This document shows positions 1-12,279 of a stretch of 64,000 nucleotides of DNA, one piece after another (position 1 is the first letter of the stretch; every line of letters begins with the position of its first letter). The stretch comes from Enoplolaimus lenunculus (lineage: Eukaryota; Nematoda; Enoplea; Enoplida; Thoracostomopsidae). The position numbers and the translations under genes are program-made. Under the pieces are notes generated by a model. That model had not been told where the DNA came from, did not search any database, and worked only from the letters and a program-made list of their open reading frames with translations. The stretch covers positions 186,001 to 250,000 of the forward strand of contig JASANG010001676.1 of the NCBI GenBank assembly GCA_030248215.1. Direction: 5' to 3'.

Positions 1-173
1 AAGATTATGAAGCTTACTTCAAACAAACGTTTTGATCAAAAGCATGACACTGTTAAAGATAGTAAACGGAAAATTTTTCGCTTAATTAACATTTCTTTGA
101 TATAAAAGATTCAGTTTCGCTCCAGAACAACGAGTTGTTAAAGAGAGGGCAAGAGCTTGTTAACACTGCAAAA

Positions 174-445
174 ACTGGCAGGTCACATTGAGTCTCTCCA
201 AAATAGCCTTTTCCGGACTACACAAACTGAGTCAAATTCGACTCCGACAGAGTCAAATTTGACTCACAGAAACTCTCTCCGAAATAGGCTTTTCCTGACT
301 ACACAAACTGAGTCAAATTCGGCTCCACCAGGGTAAAATTAGACTCAAGTTGAATTTGACTCTGGCGGAGACAAACTTGACTGTTTGTGTAGTCCGCAAA
401 AGTTATTTCGAAGAGAGTTCATTTGACTCACCATTTTTTGCAGTG
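174..445 (+). mobile_element. CACTGCAAAA fold-back element, left arm copy (272 bp)
   Basis: Same family as 23971-24180, opening CACTGCAAAAACTGG and closing CCATTTTTTGCAGTG. It is shorter than its mirror at 22648-23082 by roughly one internal block. Confidence 0.75.
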
Positions 446-637
446 ATGGCAGCCCGGACAAGGTTCCGAACATAGAATTCAATTAATGCTGTTAAAGATT
501 GTCGACCGGGAGGTGCAGATATTCATTTTATGCTTTGATATGTAATACACCATTAATAGTTCCTTATAAAACAACTGTGGTTGCATTTTATGCAACAATG
601 TTGAAAAGACAAACAGACTTTCCAAAATATGCAGTAT

Positions 638-920
638 ACCAGTTGCAGTAAAACTTCATGTATTGGGCGAAGCTCGGACATACTTTCTTTTTAATCAGTC
701 TACTTAAACATACCATCTTTGCAAAGCACAATCACATATTTTAACCTAAGGATAATAAGCTTTCAAACAAAAAAGTTTATCAAAATCGGGTCAGCGGTTT
801 TTGAGATTCTCGTCGAACGGAACGACGGATCGACATCCACCTTTTGACACCCCCGAGTACAAACCGAAGCTCTGAGCTTTGCGGAAAGTTTCACTTTGCT
901 AAATGGCTGAGTTTCGAATT
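638..920 (+). mobile_element. Short relative of the minisatellite element without the array, left arm
   Basis: ACCAGTTGCAGTAAAACTTC opens it, then GGGCGAAGCTCG, and the tail AAAAAAGTTTATCAAAATCG with GACGGATCGACATCCACC. It is the same head and tail as 5001-6106 with the tandem units absent. The mirror is at about 22175-22455. Confidence 0.55.
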
Positions 921-1338
921 TGTGAAGCCTACGAACACAGTAGGAAATGCTAAGAAAAGGCAGATAGAAGAAAAAATCATACAGGACCAAAAACAAGACG
1001 TTGTCTAACTATTTCTGGTCAGGAGTAAACGGAATAAGCTTGGAAAACCATAACGCTTATCTCGAAACGGTTTCTGGTTAAAATGCACTATAACCAGCGA
1101 AGCTTTTGTATTTCGAACAGCCATACATCACCAATTATAACAAATTAAATTCAAATATTGAAATTTGATGCAATTTTGGCAAACAAGCGGCCTGCAAACT
1201 CTAATATTTGCACATCTGCCACGTCTTACTATTGTAAGCACTATATATACAAACCGGTCTACATGTTGATCGCTAGAGACGGCCGTATATAAAATACCAT
1301 TTTAATCATAATCAAATTATCTCTTGTATACATAGATT

Positions 1339-1714
1339 GGCCCATGTGCTGAAGAAGTCCCTCCGAAAATGCGCGGATATTACCTGGGAAATTGGGATTT
1401 TTGGGAAATCCGGATATTCCCCGGGAAATTGGGATTTTTGGGAAATTCGGATATTACCCGGGAAATTGGGATTTTTGAGAAATTTGGATATTACCCGGGA
1501 AATTGGGATTTTTGGGAAATCCGGATATTTTCCGGGAAATTGGGATTTTTGGGAAATCCGGATATTACCCGGGAAATTGGGATTTTTGGGAAATTCGGAT
1601 ATTACCCGGGAAATTGGGATTTTTGGGAAATTCGGATATTACCCGGGAAATTGGGATTTTGGGAAATTCGGATATTACCCGGCAAACTGGGAGGGACCTG
1701 TTCTACGCATGGGC
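1339..1714 (+). mobile_element. GGCCCATG-ended element with a 36-37-bp tandem array, left arm
   Basis: The ends GGCCCATGTGCTGAAGAAG and CTGTTCTACGCATGGGC enclose about nine units of a repeat containing CCGGGAAATTGGGATTTTTG. Because the unit length suits translation, several frames stay open and predict a repetitive GNWDFWEIRI peptide, which is almost certainly not a protein. Confidence 0.75.
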
Positions 1715-1948
1715 GTTAAGATTTTAGGTAATTGCTAATCGTGAGAATACGCCAGCGACCCTAAATGACAAGGATAAAAATAAGAGTTGATACCGGTTGA
1801 CCTGTACCTTGTAGACTCGAGCGATAGCTGTTTGCTTGAATTAAATTTCAACTTGATACCACTTTCAAATTAATTTCTGTAGTTCAGCCACAGACACAAA
1901 GCATTTTCAATTGAGACTTGTCTGGGTAAGAGTTGCAATTGCACGTTG

Positions 1949-2162
1949 TGACCTTATGTTACTGTTAGAACGATTCTGGTTTCTGATGTGACAGCAAAAG
2001 AGTAGATTTAGGTTTTAGACTATATTTCCTTGCTTAATATGCTTAGGCTAAGGATTAGGCAGGCTTTGCGGGTTTACACTTTTTTCAATGTGTAGCTTAA
2101 ATGTTAGACTTAGGAATATTGCTTAATATCCATAGTTGCGATCCTAAAAGTAACATTGGCCC
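1949..2162 (+). mobile_element. TTAGGC-core element, GTTAC subfamily, left arm
   Basis: A sister subfamily with ends like (G)GCCAATGTTACTTTTAGG. Here the right end is GATCCTAAAAGTAACATTGG. The core is AAGGATTAGGCAGGC-like and short. Confidence 0.65.
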
Positions 2163-2366
2163 AAATGCTCATGACCTCAACAAATGTAAGAGTTTTGTTA
2201 ATTACGGTAGGCATAATTTATAACGTAAAACAGCCGTGATACGTGGTATGCTGAAGTAGAAGCATTAAGTCGGCTGAAAATATTAAAATGGCACAAGTTG
2301 CTTGGTACAAATTGCTTATCAAAAGCAGAAAACCCACTAAAGCCCTATTCACACGTGCAAGTTCGG

Positions 2367-2630
2367 GGCCCGTGTATAGAACAATGCCGGATCGTTTTCC
2401 GGAGGGGCTATAATAGAGTCATTTTAAGCTTTAGACTAATTTTTTTTGCTTAAGCTTAGGCTTTTGTTTAGGGTTAGGCTTTGGACTAGGCTCATCCATA
2501 TGCTTAGGCTCATCCATATGCTTATGCTTATGCTTAGGCTTCGGCTTAGGCTTAGGCTTAGCCTTTGACTTAGACTTAGGCTTAGAAATATGCTTACACT
2601 ACTGTTCCGATCCTGTTCTATACATGGACC
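2367..2630 (+). mobile_element. TTAGGC-core element, left arm
   Basis: The ends are GGCCCGTGTATAGAACA and TGTTCTATACATGGACC. The core alternates TTAGGC with CATATGCTTAGGCTCATC. It sits 75 bp downstream of EF-hand exon 2, inside intron 2 of the mirror copy. Confidence 0.8.
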
Positions 2631-2705
2631 AGTTTAAGTAGCCAAAGCCAGCAATTGTGTGATTTGCAACGGCAATTTCTACGACTCGAAAAAATTCACA
2701 CTTAC

Positions 2706-4537
2706 CGTAAACGCAAGAGATGCCATATTTCGTAACGCAACAGACTTTTCAACGCTGTATTCGGGTTGATTTTTGTTCAAAACGCCGCTAAGTTGAGCTG
2801 CAATGCTTGATTTAAATGCAGACGATTTTTTGCGCAACCATTCTGTTGACACTGACGCTACTGTGTTGCTGATATCTGAAATTTAAACAAATTGAAACAG
2901 AAATTGGCTAAATTATTTTATAAATTATACTGAACTAATATATTTAACATAAATTCAGACTCATAGGGGGAGGGGTTCGGCCAAAAACACAGCGCGTACC
3001 ATTCGTTCCTAAACAGAATGTACCCAGTTAGCCTTGTTGAAGTGTGCATCATCGTCTCTCACTAGCGGATCCTGACGGGGGGCGGCTCCCCTCCAGAATT
3101 TTTTGTGATCAAATGGTACGGTTCCTAATTTATATTTATCCCCTCACAATATTTTTTTGGAAAAAATACAATTTTTCCTCACAATTTTTTGCGATAAATT
3201 GGTAAACCCTACCTTACAAACTTTCTCATCAGAAAATTTTTTGGTGATAAAATGATAATGTGCCTACCTTATAATGTTTGCGTTTCCATAACGTTTGCCA
3301 GCTTGCCTCCCCCCGTCAGAAATTTTTAGATCCGCCTCTGTTCACTCTTGCTACTATCCACATGTTGTATGAAAAAAGTAAAATCGTTAAATTCAATGTT
3401 TTGAAACGAACAGAACACGCGCAACAAGCCCTAAAGGTTCATAGTATTCAAGACGAAGCTGAGAAAAAAATATCTGCCTTACCATTTTCAAAACTTTTTC
3501 ATTTCGTGGTTTCGCACGGTAACTTATACAACATTTTATCCAGGTTGTCAAGTACTATTCCCCCAGGGTCCTAAGCACATGACAAACCTACCATTTCATC
3601 CCTCAAACTGATCAATTTAAACCATCTACAGTAGTGACCCGAATAATAGAGAAGTGGACTGCGCACGGTTATGCGGGGTTCACGTTACCAGTTGTGCATT
3701 TGGTACCTGTTTTGTCACTGTGCCCATGGCGGTACACACTAACTTTTTTGTTACCCATATGGATACCAACAGAATAATAATATGTTGCACATAGCTAGGT
3801 TTTTGAAATATTGACCTACCCATATCGGTAGAGTCGAGATGTCTACTCGTAGCCTATATAGATGACAACATAATGCACTTTCAAGCTTGCTTTTTAAAAC
3901 AGCTCAGTACAGTGAGTTTTGTTTTACAAGTCTGGTTTAGTCTTTTTTACAATATATCTCTGGAAAAAATCTAAAAAATTACATAAACTATAAATATTGT
4001 TAAAACAAACTCAAGGTACCCATATGGGTAACAAACCTAAGACTAGCTACCCATAGCTACAAATGTAAGGTACCCATATGGGTAGTAGCTAGCTAGCAAC
4101 CTATTCATATAGGTTGTTTCTACGTCCTGCTATGGGTAGGTGACAAAACAGACCCCAAGCGCACAATCAGTAACGTGAACCCCGCATTACAGACTGTTGT
4201 TTATTATTGATTCACCCGAAGCCTAAAAACTGACCCCCAAAGACTTACCTTCATCCTCGCCACAGTCTTGAAATTCATTGCTTCCGCGGTGTTCTTTGAT
4301 CTTTCGCGTTTGTTTTTGTTCCGCCTTTCGCGAATATTCCAGCCGACGTTGTTGCAGTTGTCGTTGTTGTTTTGCGCGTTGTCGTTGCGATACACTTTGC
4401 AATCCTTCACTGAATGCTCGACGATAATAATACAGTTGCCAACAGCAAACACAACGAGACAGAATTGTTTGTTGTGGTCGATCATGTGTCCTGCATGCGA
4501 TTCGTTCAATGGACTCCACAGATGAATCCGGCGTCAT
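2706..4537 (-). CDS. Mirror copy of EF-hand gene exons 1 and 2 (partial; gene continues left of window)
   Basis: Exon 1 is 4249-4537 and exon 2 is 2706-2875, both on the minus strand with intact donor and acceptor sites and the same phases as the right-hand copy. Exon 1 encodes the same residues as the other copy with about one silent base change in 289, and exon 2 shows one silent change in 170. The intron between them holds the Harbinger-like insertion at 3672-4186, which the other copy lacks. Exons 3-7 would lie beyond base 1, so it cannot be told whether this copy is complete. The two copies are divergent, with start codons 14.5 kb apart. Confidence 0.85.
3672..4186 (+). mobile_element. 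Harbinger-like miniature element, 515 bp, present in left arm only
   Basis: Ends TGCGGGGTTCACGTTAC and its complement are flanked by TTA on each side (3669-3671 and 4187-4189). The right arm has the empty site CGGTTACAG at the matching place (near 19426), so the borders are exact. A 3-bp TTA duplication is typical of PIF/Harbinger. The interior has several palindromic TACCCATATGGGTA words and no coding capacity. Confidence 0.85.
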
Positions 4538-4587
4538 CGAGTATGATTGGTTGATCAGCAATCGCGATTACAAGATTTGGAATCAAC

Positions 4588-4925
4588 CAGGCGTGCAAAC
4601 CGGAAAATCTGTTTCCGGTTCCGGTGAAAATCAGTGTCCGGTTTTGTTTCGGTTATAAAAATACACGAAATTGCGTTATTATTTTAGTGCTCATAGTTAT
4701 AGTATGGTCAAGTTCATTTAGCAACCATCCACGTTTTCACTACATATCGGTTGCATTGTTCGATTTGAAATAATGAAAAAAATTTATTCACAAAAATATT
4801 TTTTAGTGAATTTGTCGTTTTTTAATAAAATTTGACCAAAGCCGTTGAATATTTGCACGACCCAATTGTATTAGTAGAAAAATGCTTTTCCGTTTCGGTT
4901 ATTTTCAATATCCGTTTACACCCTG
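4588..4925 (-). mobile_element. CAGGGTGTAAACGG miniature element upstream of EF-hand copy (left)
   Basis: The ends CAGGCGTGCAAACCGG and CCGTTTACACCCTG point to a hAT-like element of 338 bp. It lies 50 bp upstream of the start codon at 4537. The family is related to, but distinct from, the CAGGGTGCAACCGG group. Confidence 0.65.
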
Positions 4926-5000
4926 CTTAGAACTAAACGCGCAATTCCACAATGGTTGTGCATTATATGACTCTTTCACATATTTCCTTCAAATTTAAAT

Positions 5001-6106
5001 ACCAGTCGTAGTGGGACTACATATATTGAGCGAAGCTCGAACACACGTAAGCAATTAAGGTAATATGCAAATTAACTGTTAGCTTACTATTCATTTATCG
5101 GTTTTGGAGGTTTGTAAGCAATTTCCTCAGATTCCTCGCACCCAAAAACCCTTCAGCCACCATAATAATTTTTGGAATAATTTAAAAAGTCCTAATTTTG
5201 TCTTGTCAATTAAGCTAATATGCAAATTAGCTATTAGCTAACTATTCAATTATCGGTTTTGGAGGTTTGTAACAGATTTCTCGCACCCAAAAACTTTCAG
5301 TAAACCCTAATAATTATTGAAATAACTTAAAAAGTCCTAGTTTTGTCTTGTTCAATAAGCTAATATGCAAATTAGGTATTAGCTAACTATTCAATTATCG
5401 GTTTTGGAGGTTTGTAAACAATGTACTCAGATTCCTCGCACCCAAAAACTTTCAGGAAACCCTTATAATTATTGAAAAATTTAAAAAGTCCTAGTTTTGT
5501 CTTGTCCATTAAGCTGATATGCAAATTAGCTGTTAGCTAACTATTCAATTATCGGTTTTGGATGTTTGTAAACTATTTATTCAAATTCCTCGTACCTAAA
5601 AATCCTTTAGTGCTGAAATTATATAGCTTTTAACGTTAATAATTAGTGAAATATTGTAAAAAGTCCTAATTTATGCTTATATACTATGCTAATATGCAAA
5701 TTATCTATTAGCTAACTGCTCAATTATCGGTTTTGGAGGTTTGTAAACAGTCTACGCAGATTTCTTGCACCAAAAAACCCTTTAATGCTAAATTAGATTG
5801 CTTCTAACTGTAATAATGAGTGAAATATTGTGGAAAGTCCTAATTTAGGCTTAATTAATTATGCAAATTATCCTGTAGCTAATAAACGGCTTAAAATTTT
5901 AAAACCCCAATGCGAGGTTAACACCCCCGGATAATTGGCTTTCAAACAAAAAAAGTTTATCAAAACTGGTTCAGCCGTTCCTGAGATTCTTTTCGGAAGG
6001 ACAGACGGACAGACGGACGGACGGACATCCACCTTTCGACCCCCAAGTACAAAACGTAAAACGCTTCGCGAAACTCCAGCTTTGCGAACTCCGGCTTCGC
6101 TCAATA
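5001..6106 (+). mobile_element. Element carrying a ~160-bp tandem minisatellite, left arm
   Basis: Opens ACCAGTCGTAGTGGGACTAC, then GAGCGAAGCTCG, then about five units of roughly 160 bp, each with ATGCAAATTAGCTATTAGCT and ATCGGTTTTGGAGGTTTGTA. The tail has TTTCAAACAAAAAAAGTTTA, a CGGACGGACGGAC run and a closing GGCTTCGCTCAATA. No transposase is seen. The superfamily is not determined; a Helitron-like end is possible but unproven. Confidence 0.65.
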
Positions 6107-6673
6107 AGGAACTAAAAGGCTTAGGTTTAGGAAAACGCTTAAGCTTAAGGCATAGGTAAGCATTATACTGAACCTGAAAATATGCCTAAAATGTCGGGAA
6201 AGTGTACAGGAGCCCGTTTTACTATGTATGGTGAATAAACTTTCGTACGTCGGATGAGTTTTAGGTTGATGCATACTGATGCCAAAATTCTACCAACTGG
6301 CAAGAATTTCGTTGCTGAAGTTTTTTTGCTGAAAGCCAAACAAATGGCCAGGATTTCAATTGCGACAATCGTCGGACGAATCTACGACAGTTCGTTGCGC
6401 GACAACTTATCACCCAACAATTTACGCTTAGGTTTAGGCTTTGGTATATAACTATTCTTACGTTTAAGTAGGCTTAGGCTTTAAATCTGAGCATAAAGCA
6501 CTAGCGTAAATGTTAAGTCTGAAGCCAAAGACTAACAATAATGATATGGGCGACCAATTGTCGAGACGATGAAATAGCGGATTACAAGTATCTCGGGTAC
6601 CAGTACTTTAGCAAAGTTAGAGTTTAGTTTGACATAAGTTTAAAGTTGATTTTGCGAACGAAGCGAGCTACTA

Positions 6674-7210
6674 CTGTAATCACCCTAATAACAGGGGGAC
6701 TAATATTTATTTGGCATCTCCAGATGATACCCTTCCTGTTATTCGGTACGGACTGTTATGTATTTTAACCCATCCTCGCATCCAACCTTCGTTACAGATA
6801 TATACCTGGTACAGCAATTATCCGTTGAATTAAAGTTTTATTTGTCTTGTATCAAAGCCATGAGCGATACGTACAAATTTGTGCTCCGGTTCGAACTTTT
6901 GCGAACAAATTAGCGCATCCTAGCGTTATCTCACATAGAAGCTTCGACCGTCTAACGGTGATGCAATACTCGTCGTATGGCGCCGCACGTCATGTGAAAA
7001 AAATTTATATAACAGGCAGTAGCGCGTGTCACATCTTAAATTTAATTTTACGAGTGATGCGCGTCGCCACGAGGCATCGAGCGGCCTAGCGCGGCAGCCA
7101 ACGGTATCGTCTTGATCCGTGCGTTCCTGTGTGGCGTCGTGCGGCGGCGAGTGCAGGGCGAACGGCGTCGTCCGCAGGCAGACGGCGCCGTGTGGAACAT
7201 AAAATCATGA
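6674..7210 (+). repeat. Diverged CTGTAGTGACCC-type element with a GC-rich tail, left arm
   Basis: CTACTGTAATCACCCTAATA, then sequence close to 14360-14540 (GGTACAGCAATTATCCGTTG). It ends in GC-rich CGGCGTCGT/GGCGCCGT words unlike the AT-rich surroundings. The mirror is about 16400-16935. Confidence 0.55.
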
Positions 7211-8612
7211 TGCTATCCTAAAGTAAAAAAATTTAAAATTTTCCCTTTGGTTTATAAACATTTAACTTAAAATTTCAAGTTTTCAAGCTTCAACACATTT
7301 TATCAAATGGTTATATTTTGTTAGAATGAATTATTTTAAGTTTAAAGTAAACATGCAATTTTTCAGTCATGTAAAATTAAAAAAATCTCCACGCAAACTT
7401 CTATGTATACTGTTGACACGAGAGGTCAGCGCTGAACGTAATAAATCTTCGGAAACAGAAAAATATATAAAAATTAAAATTGTAGTACACAACCAACTCA
7501 GCGTATCTAGTAGTACAAGATAACAACAGACCTGTAACCAGGTCACCTTGCTAGGAGGGAGGAAGCGAAAACCGTTTCAGTAGGAGCATACAAGGGTTTT
7601 CAATACTTATGAGTTGTAAGTAAAGTTAAAACATTTTCTTGGTGGCCAAAATATTTCCAGATGGACTGGCCCCCGCCTTCACTTGGCCTAGCTGGATAAG
7701 TGGCGGATCCTTTTGGTACAAGTAAAACAAACACGGCTGGCCCACGTAGAGAACAATTCCCCCTCCCAATTTCCTCGTGATCACCAATTCCCGTAAAATT
7801 TTGATTTGCCCGTATCCAGCTTAGGCCTATTCGGGAAGTTTAGGATTAGACTCAGGTTTCGGCTTAAGCTTGCATCTCGCTTTGGCTAAGTTTGGTGTAT
7901 GCTTAGGTTCGTGCAGCGCATTTTAACTTGCCAAAACACATAGAAAATTAGTTGTGCAGAAGCCCGTAACAATTGTGAAATTTTGAGATATGGAATAAAG
8001 ATTTGCATTGTAAGTTCGATTTTAACCCTGAAAAAAGTTTGTCGCAGTGGTGGGCGGATACCACCCATCTCACACCCCTTCGGATCCGCCCTTGCCAATC
8101 GGCGGGTATAACAAATACAAATTTTCTCAGATCTCCACGACCAAAGGCACTTTACTGTATGGAAATTAAAGCCTAAACTTAAGCCTAACTCTAAACATAA
8201 ATAAGCCAAATTTTAAGTCTAAACCTATTCAAGAGCAGTAAATAGTCAATTCGACGAGATATTCAACGTTTTATATATTAGCCTGTTTCGGCGACCAGTT
8301 GTGAAATTTTGGCATTTTTGTATTAAGAGTTTTGTTTTTGAGTTCGTTGGTAATTGGGAAATTTGCGTTAATATAAGCTTTAAAACTAAAATTTTTGGCA
8401 ACATTGAATTATTGTTACAATTGAAGATTTACATAAAATTTATTACCTGATTTTGTTTCACCTCCGGCTTTGGGAACCTTCAGCCTAATGTTTTCTGGTG
8501 CAACCTGATTTATTGCACTTCTAGAAACTAAATAGTAATTTTTTAATACCGAAGCTGACGTTGAGTGGATGAATATATCTCTGTGTTGGGCATGTATACA
8601 ATTGCAATTGAT

Positions 8613-8680
8613 AAATATATATGTATATTATATATATTATATATTATATATAATATATAATAAATATAATATATAAACTG
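8613..8680. repeat. AT microsatellite, left arm
   Basis: Mixed TATATA/ATTATAT tract. The mirror at 13672-13738 is of similar length. Confidence 0.8.
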
Positions 8681-9948
8681 TTTATAGTTAGATTTTACTG
8701 TTTAGTGAATTAGTTTATATCTACCGTTAAATATTATTAGATACAAATGTGTGCCTGGTGGGACACACACGCGAACAGCGAATCGCTCTCCAACGTTGGG
8801 ATGAATTTTTGAATTATAAATTTAATAAATCAGCAAAAATAACTCCAATTTTTTGTATAACCTAACGCTCGAAAAAACCGTACTAACTGCCTCTGTGAAA
8901 ATTTCTTTCAGCGATTATACAGATTGTGTTGAACGAAATTATTCATTTTTGAAGTGTTAAGAATGAGCATAGGCTATGAGCCTAAGCCTAATCAAGCAAG
9001 CAAATTACGCTAAACTTTAAACTTACTCTTTTCAAAAATCCCACAGAACATTTGTTACTCACATGGCTGATAAATTTCAACAAAAACTTGGCAAAAAGTA
9101 TACGTTTCTTTTGTTTTATTTTTTATAGTGAATTAAATATATATGTATTAATTAATCCATAATACCTATTAGGTAATTATTCATTAGGCTTTTAGGCTTA
9201 TGCTTGGCAACTTTTAATGCTTAGGTTATGAATCGTTATAAATTCCGAACCCTCACTCCTCTATCTCGTTTATGTTCACCAAAATCAAAACCGAGCGTGC
9301 ACACCACATGCTCCAACACTCAATTTTCACCATCCAGATATTTCTGATAAATAAACGAAAACCTACTAAACTTTGAAAAGTTGTTGGCAAAAATTTTGCC
9401 AAATCGAATGAGTTTGGTGCGCTTTAATGATAGATTTTTGAAAAATATACACGACACCACCTGGGCAACGCTATAAATAATTATTTTGATAGATGGGAAT
9501 TTATGCATTTTAGGTGTGGTTAGATTGTTATGAATTTGTAACGTTTTTGGTTGGACTAGGAAAGAGTAAGTTAAATTTTATACCCAGTCGTTTTCTCGGT
9601 CGAGACTTTAGGCTTGCCAGGCTAAGGCTTCGGTATTATCAACGCTTAGGCTTTGGTATGTAATTATTCTTACGCTTAGGCTTAAGCTTTGGTATGTACT
9701 CATTGTTACGCTTAGGTTGATGTATTATTTTACGCAATACTGTCATAATTCCCGCCCCTTCTAATTTGATCATCTTTTCTCAATTTTCATTGAAATTTTT
9801 GCACATTGTGGATTAGTGGTATTATTATCAAAGTCTTTCGTTAACTTTAAGTTCGCTAATATTCACCAATTTTCCCAGCTACCTGTTCATTAGTTTTTTT
9901 CTCACGACATTTTCAGTTTGTTTATCCAAGACTGGGATGAGAGGTGCA

Positions 9949-11763
9949 CACTGTAAAAATCAATGAATTAATTAATTAGATGAATAGTTATTTTGACTTT
10001 ATTTTAAATCACTTGTTCGTTGCATATTAATCGGAGCTTAGGAAAGTTGATTAATTAAATCAAAAATCAACTCAGAATTCTGAGTTCTGACTCAGACTGA
10101 GTGATTCAAATCATTTTCACGAAATATCTGCTGCGGATGCGGGGACTCGAATCTACAGGTACATACTGTTTTATTTTGCGTGAATTTTTGCATTGATATT
10201 TTTTATTCAGGATGAATAATAACAAGAGTAGATGAACGCTATTTAACAAAAAGTGCAGTAAAATTCTGTGTAGAAAAGAATGTACCCGGCCGGGCGAGGT
10301 TGCGTCACACCTCTGTTCGATGAGAGGGTAGGGCGGGTGCGAATCATGTCACTTTAGGCTGGCGCTCAACTGTCTCCCCTTTATAGTTTAATTAGGGGCA
10401 TTCCTGCAATACGCATCCCCCCTTAACAAACAATGTGCAAAACGCTACACCCGGGTGGGGCGTTGATCATGTGGGGACCTTGTTGACAGGTTGCTCTCAT
10501 TATCCAGATTTTGATAATAATAATAATTTGTGAATCGTTTGAGTTATAATCTATGTATTTGTTTTTAACCATTTTACCTGCAATGTTATTAATTCAAACT
10601 TGAAGAGCACCAAATCCGATCGTTTTATATGAAAATTGTAATCCTAAAAAATCTAATTTTTGAAGTTTGATATTAATGTCGGAACAAAAAAGTGTAAAAA
10701 GTTAGCAATTCGTATGGTCAGATGCGAAATTTGGAGCTAAAATCAAATAATAAATGTTAAATTGACATTGTTGTTTAACAATGTCAATTTAAATTTTAAC
10801 GTTGTTGATTTTAGCTCCAAAAACAGCATCTGACGAAGAATATACGAATTGCTAACTTTTTACACTTTTTGTTCCCAAAGACCGCGTTAATACGTAGAAC
10901 TTCAAAAATTAGAATTTTTTCAATTCAAATTTAGGTGTGAAGCGATCAGACGAAGTAACAGATTTGAGTACTTCAAGTTTGAATTAATATTCAATATTAA
11001 TCATACGTTGCAGGCAATTTTAAATAGACTTTAAAATACGGTGGGAAAATTATAATTTTTCAAACGGATTTCGCGATTATTATTATTATTATCAAGAGTG
11101 GATAATGACAAGACTGTGCAACTCTTGAGGTCCCGCATGATACAAAATGTACCACCGGGTGTAGCGTTTTTGGCCTATTCCTTTTGTTTAAGGGGGGATC
11201 GCTATTGCAGGAATGCCCCTAAATTAAACTATAAAGGGGAGCATGTTTGACGCCACATACATAAAGTGACATGATTCGCACCAGTTGTACCCCCTCTAAT
11301 CAAACAGAGGGTTGGGTAAAAACGCAACGCGTGCCGGGTACATTCTTTTCTACACAGAATTTGCCCAGTTGCGCACTTTTGTTAAATAGCGTTCATCTAC
11401 TCTTGTTATTATTAACCCTTTCTCACATCGAGTAAAATGAGAAATACTCAATGCAAAAGGTATACGCAAAATAGAAGCAATGAACAGTGTGTACCGGTAA
11501 TCCATACTTTGTAGGTTCGAGTCCCACCGCATCCGCAGCAGAATGTTCGTGAAAATGAGTTGAATCACTCAGTCTGAGTTAGGACTATCAGAACTCAGAA
11601 TTCTGAGTTGATTAAAACTCATTTTGATTTAATTAATCAACTTTCCCGTAATCAGCTCAAGTCAGAGTAACAATCAACGAAACTCAGAGTGAGCTAAAGT
11701 AAACTCAGAAATAACTAACTTTGCGTACTGAGTAGATTAATTAATTCATTGAATTTTACAGTG
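9949..11763. repeat. Imperfect palindromic core with nested terminal repeats
   Basis: The centre of the inverted repeat looks like nested fold-back elements. An outer pair of ends reads CACTGTAAAA/TTTTACAGTG. An inner pair near 10220 and 11405 reads CAAGAGTAGATGAACGC and its complement. Related CAAGAGTG ends flank the sequence at 28188-28382. The two halves differ by roughly 15-25 percent with many gaps, far more than the outer arms. No coding sequence is seen. Confidence 0.6.
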
Positions 11764-11979
11764 CACCTCTCATCCCAGTCTTCAGGGTTGGAACCATCAC
11801 ATGAAAATAAGACGAACTGGAAAATATTCATGAGAAAAAAGGTTAATGAACAGGTAGCTGGGAAGATCATGGATGGTTTAGCTTGGACTTAGAGTTTAAG
11901 ACAAAAGACTTTGACAATTAGTAATACCACTAATGGTCACAATGTGCAAATTTTCAATGAAAAATTAGAAAAGATGATC

Positions 11980-12279
11980 AATGTAAAGAAAAGGGGCGGA
12001 ACAGTATTATAAGCATATTCCTAAGCCTAAGCCTAAGCGTAAGAATAATTACATATCAAAGCCTAAGCCTAAGCGTAACAATAATTACATACCAAAGCTT
12101 AAGCCTAAGCGTAAGAATAATTACATACCAAAGCCTAAGCCTAAAGCGTAAAATAATTACATACCAAAGCCTTAGCCTAAGCCTAAGTCTAATCCAAGCA
12201 AAACAATAAGTATAAAATTTAAGCTTACTCTTTCCTAGTCCAACAGAAAAACGTTCCGATCCTGATCTTTACATGAGCC
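11980..12279 (+). mobile_element. TTAGGC-core element in the right inner arm
   Basis: From AATGTAAAGAAAAGGGGCGG to CTGATCTTTACATGAGCC. The core repeats CCTAAGCCTAAGCGTAA plus TAATTACATACCAAAG. A worn partner lies near 9600-9720. Confidence 0.7.

Larger units (their letters stand above)
1..10774 (+). repeat. Left arm of a giant inverted repeat
   Basis: Read as its reverse complement, this segment matches 10775-23246 in order from the window edge to a hairpin centre near 10774, where a perfect 14-bp stem (10759-10772 with 10777-10790) surrounds a 4-base loop. The arm is already matching at base 1, so it continues to the left. Outer parts differ by about 1-5 percent by eye; coding exons differ by one or two bases. 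From about 8200 inward the match becomes poor and the left arm is short of many small segments compared with the right. The arm holds minus-strand copies of EF-hand exons 1 and 2 and a 515-bp element that is absent from the right arm. Confidence 0.95.

Noticed and set aside
1337-1738. Repetitive open frames (GNWDFWEIRI-type peptide), also at 21356-21757
   Set aside because: They come from a tandem array inside a transposon; three frames are open at once and no gene structure is attached.
2440-2600. TTAGGC arrays taken as telomeric or subtelomeric DNA
   Set aside because: Every array lies between transposon ends, often with target duplications, and is short and degenerate; there is no long pure array.
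4204-4525. Alternative open frames overlapping EF-hand exon 1 on both strands
   Set aside because: Frame shadows of the real exon, which ends at a consensus donor in the chosen frame and joins exon 2 in phase.
5040-5880. Regularly spaced repeats considered as a CRISPR-like array
   Set aside because: Units of about 160 bp are repeated throughout with no short repeat/unique spacer pattern, and the genome is eukaryotic.
11490-11545. tRNA-like box B (GGTTCGAGTCCCACC) near the palindrome centre and its mirror near 10130
   Set aside because: No matching 5' half or acceptor stem; at most a tRNA 3' relic inside the repeat.
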